Notes: generated by a model not told the origin, from the letters alone. A DNA stretch of 25,518 bases from Candidatus Neomicrothrix sp. UBA2974 (GCA_002348705.1 DEAU01000045.1:1-25518); one strand, 5' to 3'. Positions 7,458-14,973 are shown, numbered from the stretch's first letter. Numbers and translations: made by a program.

Positions 7458-8403
7458 CTGCCTTGAATTTTGCTCCCTCTATCCGAGATCCTCGTCCTGC
7501 AGAATCCGCAACTACGTCGCCGAGCAGGTTGCTCGACATGATCACCAGCGCAATAGCTGCTCCAGGCATAACTGACAACCACCATGCTTGGTAGACCCAT
7601 TGGCGACCGTATTGAAGGTCTACACCCCAACTAGCATTTGGCGGGCTGATGCCAAAGCCGAGAAAGTTCAGAGTGGCGGCCACCAGTATTGACCAGCCAA
7701 GCGCAGCAGTGGCCAACACTGCCACTTGGGAGGCGATATTGGGGAGTATGTGAACACCAACAATCCTCAAATCAGAGAAGCCGAGGACCCGGGCGGAGTC
7801 GATAAATGCTCTGCGTTTCACGCTGAGTGTTTCTCCGTAGACCATTCTGGCGAACACGGGTATTTGCGCTAGAGCGATAGCCGTGACTATTGATTTCAGA
7901 CCGCTTCCCATTATCACCATGACAACCATGGCCATAACAAGACCTGGTAGCGCCAACATGATATCGACTAGACGCATGATCGCCGAGCCAAGCTTTCGAC
8001 TGCCGTAGCCGGCAAATAGGCCCACGGAGACACCAATCGCGATTCCGACGGCAACAGCTAGTCCGGCAGTCAGCAGAGCCGGACGGGCCCCAAAAATTAC
8101 TCGACTCAATACGTCTCGGCCTAGGTGATCGGTTCCTAGGAGATAATCCCAGCTAGGGGCTTGGAGAACGTCATAGCCGATTTCAGTGGGGCTATGAGGT
8201 GCCAAGAATTCCGCAAAGAGAGCGCAGAGTACTGCTGCGATCATCACCAAAGTCATTAAGGACCGCAAGAGGCCGTGCCTTTTGACGAAGTTTCTAACCG
8301 CTCTCAATGCAGGAAGACCTGACAAAAATGCCCGGGACAGGTCTTGGTCCTCGAGGCCGTCTGCTTTGTCTTGACCCGTGACTGGGGAAGATGGTGATTC
8401 CAT
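7444..8403 (-). CDS. Oligopeptide/dipeptide-type ABC transporter permease, DppC-like
   Basis: A membrane permease of about 319 residues from the ATG at 8403. An in-frame GTG at 8421 would add six residues and overlap the upstream gene by 16 bases. A polar N-terminus leads into helix LMTLVMIAAVLCALFAEFLAPHSP, followed by the DppC-typical SWDYLLGTDHLGRDVLSRVIFGARPAL. The remaining helices and the cytoplasmic loop RMVYGETLSVKRRAFIDSARVLGFSDLRIVGVHILPN (the EAA loop that docks on the ATPases) follow in order, ending in a helix near PGAAIALVIMSSNLLGD. It works as a heterodimer with the DppB-like protein encoded just upstream and with the ATPases encoded at 1638-3671. Substrate specificity is unknown. 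Confidence 0.9.
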   Translation of the reverse strand: MESPSSPVTGQDKADGLEDQDLSRAFLSGLPALRAVRNFVKRHGLLRSLMTLVMIAAVLCALFAEFLAPHSPTEIGYDVLQAPSWDYLLGTDHLGRDVLSRVIFGARPALLTAGLAVAVGIAIGVSVGLFAGYGSRKLGSAIMRLVDIMLALPGLVMAMVVMVIMGSGLKSIVTAIALAQIPVFARMVYGETLSVKRRAFIDSARVLGFSDLRIVGVHILPNIASQVAVLATAALGWSILVAATLNFLGFGISPPNASWGVDLQYGRQWVYQAWWLSVMPGAAIALVIMSSNLLGDVVADSAGRGSRIEGAKFKADAVI

Positions 8404-8405
8404 GG

Positions 8406-9341
8406 CTAACGGTTTGCCCACTCGTCGCGAACACTTGGCTCCAGTCCGGCCCGGACCAAATCAACGATCAGATTGGTGAGTAGATAGACGGCCCCAATAG
8501 TCATGATTATTCCCTGTACGGCTGGAATATCTTTCGCTGTCATTGACTCCACGAGGTAACTCCCTAGTCCGGGACGTCCAAAGATGAATTCGATAGCCAC
8601 AGCACCAGCTATGACACCTCCGAACTGGAGTCCAATCATGCTCACCACTGGACCAGCGGCCTTGCGAATCGAGTGACGAACAAGGATTCGGATTCCTGAG
8701 TATCCGCGGGATCGCGCAGCAATCACGTAGGGAGATCTGCGTACTTCGATAAGACTCTCACGAATTAATCGACTCAGTATTGATGATAGAGGCCAGCCCA
8801 GAGACACAACCGGCAGCACCAAAGCCTTGATTGATCCAGTTCCCAGTGAAGGGAACCATCCCAACTTCACAGAAAAATAGCGAGTTAGTAAGACAGCAAG
8901 CCAGAAGGCTGGTAGCGCGATCCCAATAGCCGATATCCCCATGGCTATGCGATCAACGGGTCGATTGTGCCAGATAGCAGCACTGACCCCAGTTGGGATT
9001 CCAACCATCAAGGCGAAACCAAGAGCACATGCAGTCAAGATCAACGTGTCAGGGATAAGGCCAACTACCTTTTCGGCGACAGGTTGGTTGTAAAGAAAGG
9101 ACGTTCCCAGATCGCCCTGAACCAACCCTCCCAGGTAGCGGAAATATTGTTCCCACAGCGGGTCTTCGAGACCAAGTAACTCGCGCATCATCTGCACGTC
9201 ATCAGCTGTTGATCCCACACCCAGCAAGATTGCTTGAGCAGGATCTCCCGGAATTAGATGAAGGATTAGAAAAACCAAAATCGACATCCCAAAAAGGACT
9301 GGGATGATGCTCCCAATTCGGAATGCCAAATAGCGGATCAT
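8406..9341 (-). CDS. Oligopeptide/dipeptide-type ABC transporter permease, DppB-like
   Basis: A 311-residue permease. MIRYLAFRIGSIIPVLFGMSILVFLILHLIPGDP is the hallmark N-terminus of DppB/OppB (first helix, then LIPGDPA). The periplasmic segment LGLEDPLWEQYFRYLGGLVQGDLGTS is also typical. The EAA loop is the SRLIRESLIEVRRSPYVIAARSRGYSGIRILVRHSIRKA region, followed by LQFGGVIAGAVAIEFIFGRPGLG. The start overlaps the stop of the E2 gene by four bases (ATGA), so the transporter is translationally tied to the dehydrogenase genes. No dedicated binding protein gene of the DppA type is seen in the window. Confidence 0.92.
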   Translation of the reverse strand: MIRYLAFRIGSIIPVLFGMSILVFLILHLIPGDPAQAILLGVGSTADDVQMMRELLGLEDPLWEQYFRYLGGLVQGDLGTSFLYNQPVAEKVVGLIPDTLILTACALGFALMVGIPTGVSAAIWHNRPVDRIAMGISAIGIALPAFWLAVLLTRYFSVKLGWFPSLGTGSIKALVLPVVSLGWPLSSILSRLIRESLIEVRRSPYVIAARSRGYSGIRILVRHSIRKAAGPVVSMIGLQFGGVIAGAVAIEFIFGRPGLGSYLVESMTAKDIPAVQGIIMTIGAVYLLTNLIVDLVRAGLEPSVRDEWANR

Positions 9342-10504
9342 GATTCAGTCTTTTCAATCTCGTCAGTAAGCGCAGCTAGAAAGCGGGCGCCAAGAGCGCC
9401 ATCGATTGAGCGATGATCAAAGGCGGCAGTTACGTGCAATGAAGGGACCACTTCTAGCGTCCCGTTTGTGACAAATGGCCTAGGTTTTATTGCCCCGAAG
9501 AAGACTATTGCTGATTGCGGGCTTGTGAGAACAGGCGTTCCAAAGTCGACACCGTGCATACCGAGGTTTGAGATGGTGATGGTGGCGTCCTTCAGGTCGC
9601 TGGGCAGGAGGGATTGCTCGCGGGCAGATGCAGCCAGCCGACTGATCTCGGCGACCAGAGAGTCGAATTCCAGTTCATGGGCTTTGCGAATGACAGGGGC
9701 AACAAGACCCCTTTCGGTGTCTACAGCCACTGCGAGGTTTATGTCTTCGTAGACAAGTAGCGAATCTTCAGAAAATGAAGAGTTGATCCGGGGCACACGT
9801 TCCACAGCTCGGAGTGTCGCTGCTGCTAAGAGGTCGTTTACCGAAATATTTCTAGTTGATTGGGATTTCTGAGAGAGCAACTGCGAAGCATCGACCAGAT
9901 TGGAGACAGTGAAATGAGGTGTAACGGGCCAACTGTTTGACAACCGCTCGGCCATAGTCCTGTGGGTTGTGCTGAGTCGTACTCGCTCAAAAGGCAAAGT
10001 CGAGGACGCATCGTTTCTAGGTGTGGCGAGATTTTCCACATCCTGCAGAGTGATGGCGCCTCCCTTGCCTGTCCCACTGATTTCCGAGAGTTCGATACCG
10101 AGTTCGGCGGCTAGAGACCTGGCCTTCGGCATAGCACGAATCTTGGACTTGGGCTTTGTGTCCGTGGAATGTTGGCCGGAAGTAAAAGTTTCAGAGGCTT
10201 CTGTTCCTGAACTAGGCGGGAGGTAACTTTTGATCAGGTCATCAACATCAGATTTGGAAAAATCTTGGCCTGGTTCCGCGACTACAGCGATCAGAGTTCC
10301 TACAGATAGCTGTTCATCCAGAGGGCCGACCCATCGTGCCAATACGCCGTCAGTTAGTGCTTCAACCGAGAGGGTGGTCTTCTCATTTTCCACTTCATAA
10401 AGGTTGTCGCCACTTGAAAAGGCTTTCCCTTCCTCGACCAGATATGCGGTAAGGATCCCCCACTCCATTGTCTCGCCAAGCGAAGGCATGCGTAATAGAT
10501 GCAT
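9338..10504 (-). CDS. 2-oxo acid dehydrogenase complex E2 (dihydrolipoamide acyltransferase)
   Basis: A 388-residue E2 from ATG 10504, two bases after the E1 beta stop; an in-frame TTG at 10510 is an alternative. Domain order: one lipoyl domain (1-78) with the lipoylated K42 in VENEKTTL, a flexible Ser/Thr/Gly linker, a peripheral subunit-binding domain at about 123-160 (RAMPKARSLAAELGIELSEI, then GTGKGGAIT), and the trimeric catalytic domain to the end. Catalytic residues are H364 and D368 in DHRSIDG. One lipoyl domain and the short total length resemble acetoin dehydrogenase or branched-chain-type E2 rather than the multi-lipoyl pyruvate type. It transfers the acyl group from E1 to CoA. No E3 (lipoamide dehydrogenase) gene is nearby, so a housekeeping E3 must be borrowed. 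Confidence 0.9.
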   Translation of the reverse strand: MHLLRMPSLGETMEWGILTAYLVEEGKAFSSGDNLYEVENEKTTLSVEALTDGVLARWVGPLDEQLSVGTLIAVVAEPGQDFSKSDVDDLIKSYLPPSSGTEASETFTSGQHSTDTKPKSKIRAMPKARSLAAELGIELSEISGTGKGGAITLQDVENLATPRNDASSTLPFERVRLSTTHRTMAERLSNSWPVTPHFTVSNLVDASQLLSQKSQSTRNISVNDLLAAATLRAVERVPRINSSFSEDSLLVYEDINLAVAVDTERGLVAPVIRKAHELEFDSLVAEISRLAASAREQSLLPSDLKDATITISNLGMHGVDFGTPVLTSPQSAIVFFGAIKPRPFVTNGTLEVVPSLHVTAAFDHRSIDGALGARFLAALTDEIEKTES

Positions 10505-10506
10505 GT

Positions 10507-11499
10507 TCAAGAAATGGATCTAACCGCGTCCACGATCTGTGCGGCCTGCGGCAGAACGTATTGCTGAAGATGGCGACTCTGCGGCAACGTGACGTCTTTG
10601 GAAGCAACCCGGACAATTGGCGCCTCGAGGCATTCGATCATCTCCTCGGCAATGATTGCTGCCACCTCTCCTCCTGCGCCTCCTGTCTTCGGAGCCTCGT
10701 GGGCAATCACCACGCGGCCGGTTTTCTCCACCGACTCGAAAATGGTGTCTTTATCGAGTGGGCGCAAACCCCTCGGGTCCACAACCTCAATGTCGATACC
10801 CTCGCTATCCAGTTCTTCCGCAGCTTTCAAGGCTTCGATGACCATTCGAGACCAAGCGATCACCGTCACGTCGCTTCCTGGTCTCTTGATGTCGGCGACA
10901 CCAATGGGAACGAGGTGATCACCTGGGGGAATTGGACCGCTGGTTGCATATAACACGGCATGCTCAAAAAAGAGAACTGGTCGGTCATCCCGTATCGCGG
11001 ATTTCAGGAGACCCTTCGCGTCTGCTGGAGTTGACGGAATGACGATTTCAGCTCCGAAAGCACTCAAGAAAAGAGCTTCTGGGGACACGTCATGTTCTTG
11101 TCCGGCTCCCTTTGCTCCCTCCGGGAGGCGAACAACCATAGGGACGGTGAACTTTCCTCCATGCATGTAGCGCCAGCGAGCAACCTTGTTATAGAGCTCA
11201 TCCATGGCAATACCGAAGTACCCACCTGACTGCAGTTCCACTACAGGGCGGAGTCCAGTGAGGGCGGCGCCGAGACCTCCACCAACAATGAAGGTTTCTG
11301 AAATTGGGGTATCGATGACACGTTCCGGGCCGTGCTTTTCGAACAGCCCGCCTGTCGCCCCATATATGCCTCCATAAGTGCCTATATCCTCACCCCAGAT
11401 AAAGACGGAGTCATCTCGAGCCAACTCCTCGTCCAGAGCGTCACTGATCGCCTGGCTGAACGTCCGGACGTTCAAAGGAGCGTTCGAGTCATCGGACAT
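10507..11499 (-). CDS. 2-oxo acid dehydrogenase complex E1 beta subunit
   Basis: A 330-residue transketolase-like beta subunit. It shows the family features FIWGEDIGTYGGIYGATGGLFEKHGPERVIDTPISE (the ED pair binds near thiamine diphosphate), GAALTGLRPVVELQ, and the C-terminal transketolase_C region VVDPRGLRPLDKDTI with VVIAHEAPKTGGAGGEVAAI. It pairs with the E1 alpha subunit to decarboxylate a 2-oxo acid or an acetoin-like substrate and load the acetyl or acyl group onto the E2 lipoyl arm. The E1 alpha stop and this start abut exactly as TAAATG, so reinitiation is likely. Whether pyruvate, acetoin, a branched-chain oxo acid or an unusual oxo acid is used cannot be told from sequence. Confidence 0.92.
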   Translation of the reverse strand: MSDDSNAPLNVRTFSQAISDALDEELARDDSVFIWGEDIGTYGGIYGATGGLFEKHGPERVIDTPISETFIVGGGLGAALTGLRPVVELQSGGYFGIAMDELYNKVARWRYMHGGKFTVPMVVRLPEGAKGAGQEHDVSPEALFLSAFGAEIVIPSTPADAKGLLKSAIRDDRPVLFFEHAVLYATSGPIPPGDHLVPIGVADIKRPGSDVTVIAWSRMVIEALKAAEELDSEGIDIEVVDPRGLRPLDKDTIFESVEKTGRVVIAHEAPKTGGAGGEVAAIIAEEMIECLEAPIVRVASKDVTLPQSRHLQQYVLPQAAQIVDAVRSIS

Positions 11500-12450
11500 T
11501 TAGACACCTTGAAAGACTCTCTCAGGCCCAGGCATCGGGAAGTTCTCTGCCTCCTGAGCTGCCAGCTCCACCTCTGAAGCCATCTGGGCCTGCAGACCGT
11601 CGAGCTGTTCGGCGGCGGCTACTTCATTATCGATGAGTCGCTGCCTATGTGATTCGATTGGGTCACGCCGACGCCATTCATCAATCTCGCCGTCCTCTCG
11701 GTAGACCTGGGGGTCGCCCTCATGGTGGCCGCGAAATCGATAACACTCAGCCTCGATCAACGTGGGACCTTCACCGGAGCGGGCTCTATCTATAGCTTCC
11801 GTCACCTCTTCATAGACCGAGACAACGTCCATGCCATCGACCGAACGTCCGGGTATCCCATAACCAATTGCCCTGTCCACTATCCGGCCAGCAGTCGACT
11901 TCTCCGATGGAACTGAGACGGCATAGCGATTGTTCTCGCATATCCATATGACCGGAAGCTTCCAGATTGAAGCGACATTTAATGCTTCATGAAATGTTCC
12001 TCTATTAGAAGTCCCGTCGCCAAAAAAGCAGATAGTTACTTCATCGGTGCCTCTGTACTTCGCTGAGAATCCTGCACCAGCTGCGATCGGGAAACATGTT
12101 CCAAGGGTTCCACCCTGACCAAGAATCCCAAGTTTGGGATCAGCGAAGTGAGGTATGCCTGCTCCAAGCCCACCAGTTGAGCCGCCGACGTTCGCCATTA
12201 GGTCGGCAAACATGTCGACCATCGACATCCCCTTTTGAATCGTGTATCCGAAACCCCTATGGGCGTACATGATGCAGTCGCTGTCGCGAAGAGGAGTGAT
12301 GGCCCCGACAGGAATCGCTTCCTGACCACGTCCAGAGTGGTATCCGGCGAGAACTTTCCCCTCCTGCATGAGACGCATCGCTCGCTGTTCCCAGAGCATT
12401 ACACGGACCATGTCCTCGTAGAACTTGACTTGTTGTTGATTGGTTACCAA
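11500..12450 (-). CDS. 2-oxo acid dehydrogenase complex E1 alpha subunit (TTG start)
   Basis: A 316-residue thiamine diphosphate-binding subunit. The motif runs from G144-D-G through FHEALNVASIWKLPVIWICENN (173-174), followed by RYAVSVP. H38 in GYHSGRGQEA and the AHRGFGYTIQKG loop are also conserved family positions. Length and motif style resemble acetoin dehydrogenase and branched-chain E1 alpha more than the long pyruvate E1. The start codon is TTG at 12450, chosen because AAGGA at 12459-12463 precedes it by about eight bases; the next ATG lies 13 codons inside the conserved N-terminus. It is the first gene of an eight-gene minus-strand run. A perfect inverted repeat at 12471-12485 lies just upstream and may control it. 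Confidence 0.92.
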   Translation of the reverse strand: MVTNQQQVKFYEDMVRVMLWEQRAMRLMQEGKVLAGYHSGRGQEAIPVGAITPLRDSDCIMYAHRGFGYTIQKGMSMVDMFADLMANVGGSTGGLGAGIPHFADPKLGILGQGGTLGTCFPIAAGAGFSAKYRGTDEVTICFFGDGTSNRGTFHEALNVASIWKLPVIWICENNRYAVSVPSEKSTAGRIVDRAIGYGIPGRSVDGMDVVSVYEEVTEAIDRARSGEGPTLIEAECYRFRGHHEGDPQVYREDGEIDEWRRRDPIESHRQRLIDNEVAAAEQLDGLQAQMASEVELAAQEAENFPMPGPERVFQGV

Positions 12451-12457
12451 GGCTCAG

Positions 12458-12463
12458 ATCCTT
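12458..12463 (-). promoter_or_regulatory. Ribosome binding site deciding the TTG start of E1 alpha
   Basis: On the minus strand AAGGAT ends seven bases before the TTG at 12450. No ATG is available between this site and residue 14 of the protein, so the TTG is the most credible start. Confidence 0.6.
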
Positions 12464-12470
12464 ACGTAAT

Positions 12471-12485
12471 CGCCCGGTCCGGGCG
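12471..12485. promoter_or_regulatory. Perfect inverted repeat upstream of the catabolic operon
   Basis: CGCCCG and CGGGCG form perfect 6-bp arms around GTC, 20-35 bases before the E1 alpha start. On the minus strand TATTAT, a fair -10 element, overlaps its outer edge (about 12484-12491), so the repeat would cover the transcription start, a classic repressor position. No convincing -35 is seen. Its proximity to the ribosome site would also let it act as a leader hairpin. Confidence 0.35.
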
Positions 12486-12712
12486 ATAATAGTCGCAGCG
12501 GATAGGAGAAATTAATTTCCGAGGCTCCTAGCAGTTACATCTATTGAAACCGTAAATGCTAAGGCTCAGCCGCGGTTCTGGTTCTTAGAAACTCAATGGA
12601 TGCTTACCTTCATGGGCTAACGATGTCAGATCTTCTCGAAGCGCTGCGGACTAACTGGATCACCGCTCGAGCCTTCAGGCCAAGAAGGTCTGTCCCTTAA
12701 GATTTGTTGGCT

Positions 12713-13270
12713 ATGTCTGTTGCCCAGATGTCATTGTTCGCGGCCCTGCTGGCCCTGCTGGCTGCTGGCATGACAATTGCTGCTGGGGCATTGATGATGA
12801 AGTCTTCGGGGCGCGCTCTCCTGGCGAACTCGGGATCTGTTATCTGCCAACTTGCGTTTTCTGTGGCTGCTGTGGCAACGGCTGGGAGTCTCTGGTTCTC
12901 TGAGGTGGGCGATTTCGTGCCCTGTGAGTACTGCTGGTACCAGCGAATCTTTATGTACCCACTAGTCGTGGTGCTTGGAGTTGAGGTTTGGCGTCCGGAA
13001 GCCAGGTCCGTCAGGGGCGGCGGTCGGATGCTTCGGTGGCGGACCTTGCCCTTTACCGTTTGCGGCCTATTCCTATCCGCGTATCACGTGCAACTGCAGT
13101 GGTTCCCGGAGCAGGGCTCATCATGCGATCTGATAGCACCATGCACCCAGCAGTGGGTTGACGAATTCGGGTTTGTGTCTCTTCCATTGATGGCTTTCCT
13201 TGGTTTTGCAGCGATTACGGTGCTCGTGCTGGCCGCCACTGTCAGCGATGATGCGGGCGTGGAGGACTGA
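12713..13270 (+). CDS. DsbB/BdbC-like disulfide oxidoreductase (membrane)
   Basis: A 185-residue protein with about four to five membrane helices and the redox pairs of the DsbB/BdbC family: C71-E-Y-C74 in PCEYCWYQRIFMYPL (the WYQR after the pair is diagnostic) and C138/C144 in the following loop (CDLIAPC). It oxidises an extracytoplasmic thiol oxidase and passes electrons to quinone. I chose ATG 12713; two consecutive TTG codons at 12704 and 12707 extend the frame slightly, and no strong ribosome site decides between them. Its stop overlaps the next gene's start as TGATG, so the two are coupled, and the downstream thioredoxin-fold protein is the likely partner. The 262-base gap to the E1 alpha gene holds divergent promoters. 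Confidence 0.88.
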   Translation: MSVAQMSLFAALLALLAAGMTIAAGALMMKSSGRALLANSGSVICQLAFSVAAVATAGSLWFSEVGDFVPCEYCWYQRIFMYPLVVVLGVEVWRPEARSVRGGGRMLRWRTLPFTVCGLFLSAYHVQLQWFPEQGSSCDLIAPCTQQWVDEFGFVSLPLMAFLGFAAITVLVLAATVSDDAGVED

Positions 13271-13941
13271 TGACGGACTATTTGGAGCCGCAGCAAAGGA
13301 AAGGTCCAGGTCGGACCATTGCCTTGGTGCTGGCTGGAGCTGTAGCACTTGCGCTCGTGGCCGCCCTTACGCTGAGCGGCGACGAGGAAAAAGGCGATCC
13401 GGACGGGTTGGAGACGGGACCGGTCGCTATTTACGGAGACGCGCTGCCCGGTTTCACCGATTCGGCCGGCGATCCGGCTCTGGGCTCGGTGGCTCCGTCT
13501 TTCGACGCGACTACCTTCGCTGGGGCTACGGTCCAGATCCGCCCTGGCGACGGAATCGGCTATGTCATCGGTTTCTTTGCCCACTGGTGTCCGCACTGTC
13601 AGGCCGAGGTGCCGAAGTTGGTCGAGTGGATTGCTCGTGGCGGCATACCAGATGGCGTCAAGATAATTGCTGTATCGACTGGGGTCCGCCTAGACCGGGG
13701 AAATCCTCCTAAAGCTTGGTTCGATAGCGAGAGTTGGCCTGAGGCTGTGGTGCGTGACGACGATGACAGCTCTCTAGGTCAGGCCTACGGACTGCGGAGC
13801 TTTCCGTACTTCGTGGTGGTTGGGGCCGATGGCAGGATTCGGGGCCGACTTGGCGGTGGTTTGATACCACAGCAGTGGGATTGGCTTCTTGATCAAGCTG
13901 GTAGATCGGGAATCGTTGCCTCCGGGGCCAGCACCGCCTGA
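13270..13941 (+). CDS. Membrane-anchored thioredoxin-fold thiol oxidoreductase (TlpA/DsbA-like)
   Basis: A 223-residue protein with a single N-terminal membrane anchor (about residues 15-36), then an acidic linker and a thioredoxin-like domain outside the membrane. The active site is W106-C107-P-H-C110, and the cis-proline is P179 in RSFPYF. CPHC is the DsbA-type motif with an oxidising tendency, while the overall layout (PGFTDSAG..., APSFDATTFAG) is TlpA/AhpC-TSA-like. It is encoded one base overlapping a DsbB/BdbC-like gene, so the pair most likely introduces disulfides into secreted proteins. A role as a reductant in cytochrome c maturation is possible but less favoured by the neighbour. 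Confidence 0.88.
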   Translation: MTDYLEPQQRKGPGRTIALVLAGAVALALVAALTLSGDEEKGDPDGLETGPVAIYGDALPGFTDSAGDPALGSVAPSFDATTFAGATVQIRPGDGIGYVIGFFAHWCPHCQAEVPKLVEWIARGGIPDGVKIIAVSTGVRLDRGNPPKAWFDSESWPEAVVRDDDDSSLGQAYGLRSFPYFVVVGADGRIRGRLGGGLIPQQWDWLLDQAGRSGIVASGASTA

Positions 13942-13945
13942 TTCT

Positions 13946-13951
13946 GGGAGG
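13946..13951 (+). promoter_or_regulatory. Ribosome binding site before the aldolase fragment
   Basis: GGGAGG lies four bases before the GTG at 13956. A good site supports that the aldolase was once a real gene translated behind the thioredoxin-fold gene. Confidence 0.45.
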
Positions 13952-13955
13952 CGTT

Positions 13956-14200
13956 GTGAAGGATCGGTGGGACGATGAGGCAGCGGCAGCCAGCGGTGGT
14001 CTGATCGCCGAATGCGTGTATTGCACGCGGCTGATTGGTGCAGACCCTGCGCTAGTGCTGCATGGAGGGGGCAACTCATCGATCAAGGATTCAGTCGAAG
14101 ACATCACCGGGGACTTGATTGACGCCATCCACGTCAAGGGATCTGGGTGGGACATGGCCACGATCGAAGCGAGGGGGTTCGCGCCGCTTCATCTGCAGCG
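13956..14200 (+). pseudogene. 5' fragment of a RhaD-like class II aldolase gene
   Basis: From GTG 13956 the first roughly 80 codons read as the start of the large bifunctional aldolase/short-chain dehydrogenase family: CTRLIGADPALVLHGGGNSSIKD (substrate and metal-site loop of class II aldolases), then HVKGSGWDMATIEARGFAPLHLQRL. Intact members are several hundred residues long. After about position 14195 the frame loses similarity, turns into Arg/Pro/His-rich sequence and stops at 14627, while a transposase reads in another frame. The rest of the aldolase is not found to the right before ssrA. It lies 14 bases after the thioredoxin-fold gene. The exact junction could be 14190-14215. I infer loss of function; a 223-residue chimeric product could still be translated. 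Confidence 0.75.
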
Positions 14201-14973
14201 GCTACTCGCTGTCCAAACCCGAGTACTTCCACCAGCGACTCCACGAGGCCGGCATCGACCAGACCATCCGCATCCTCACCCACCAACGCGGCCCGCACGG
14301 CAGCATCGGAGACGCCGTCCTGATCGACGGCCAACCCTTCTCCGGGCACCTCCCGACAGGCGAGCACCAACTCGACATGCCGGACCGCAACGCCGACGAC
14401 GCAACCAGACGAGCCTGCGTCGAGAAGTTCAACGAACGAGCCAAGCTCCGTTACACCGTCCACACCAAAAAGGCCGACGGAACCGTCCGCTACAAGTGCC
14501 CGTTCTGCGCCGGACGAGCCCACAGCCCCAAGTTCCCCAAGACCATGAAGTCCAGGAACAAGAACTCCCGCCTCGTGCAGCCCGGCAAGACCGCCAAGAC
14601 CTGCTGCAACGGCGTTGTCACGGCTGACACCGACGTGACATTCCTCGACCAGAAGACCATCTTCGGGACCACCGCCTGGTGGAAGGCCTGGGGGCGCCGC
14701 AACATCGTCGAGTCAGCCAACGCCGCCTTCCACGGCGAGTACGTCGACATCGGCCGGAACTACACCCGGTTCCTCAAGACCACCAAGATCCAGATGTTCC
14801 TCGCCCACACCATCGCCGGGTACTACCGCCGGACCATCCAACAGTGGCTCCGGCTCCGCGAACTCTGCGACACCCAGGCGCCGGTCAAGGCCAAGCGAAA
14901 GGTCCGCAAGAACCGCCGTCGCCGCTACGAGGACCGCCCTAGCGTGAAGACCGACACCAACTCCGACCCCTAG
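14200..14973 (+). mobile_element. Insertion-sequence remnant: 5'-truncated DDE-type transposase
   Basis: The frame ending at 14973 encodes about 255 residues of the C-terminal part of a transposase: SLSKPEYFHQRLHEAGIDQTI, then RGPHGSIGDAVLIDGQPFS, a Cys-containing segment YKCPFCAGRAHSPKFP, and RRNIVESANAAFHGEYVDIGRNYTRFL, where the E of VESANAAFH is a likely catalytic glutamate. The tail is Lys/Arg-rich. The N-terminal half is missing, since the frame passes directly into the aldolase sequence. Nearly every codon ends in G or C, unlike the flanking genes, so it is foreign to its surroundings. No terminal inverted repeats could be paired. The IS family is not assigned; IS1182- or IS5-like groups are guesses only. 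The left boundary is approximate. Confidence 0.7.

Noticed and set aside
10468..10953. 161-codon plus-strand frame
   Set aside because: Antisense to E1 beta and the start of E2; a shadow frame.
14119..14199. Transposase frame extended upstream to ATG 14119
   Set aside because: That part overlaps the aldolase coding frame, and the residues have no transposase similarity.
14202..14627. Continuation of the aldolase frame into an Arg/Pro-rich protein
   Set aside because: It is an off-frame reading of the transposase; low complexity and no aldolase similarity. Retained only as a possible chimeric tail.
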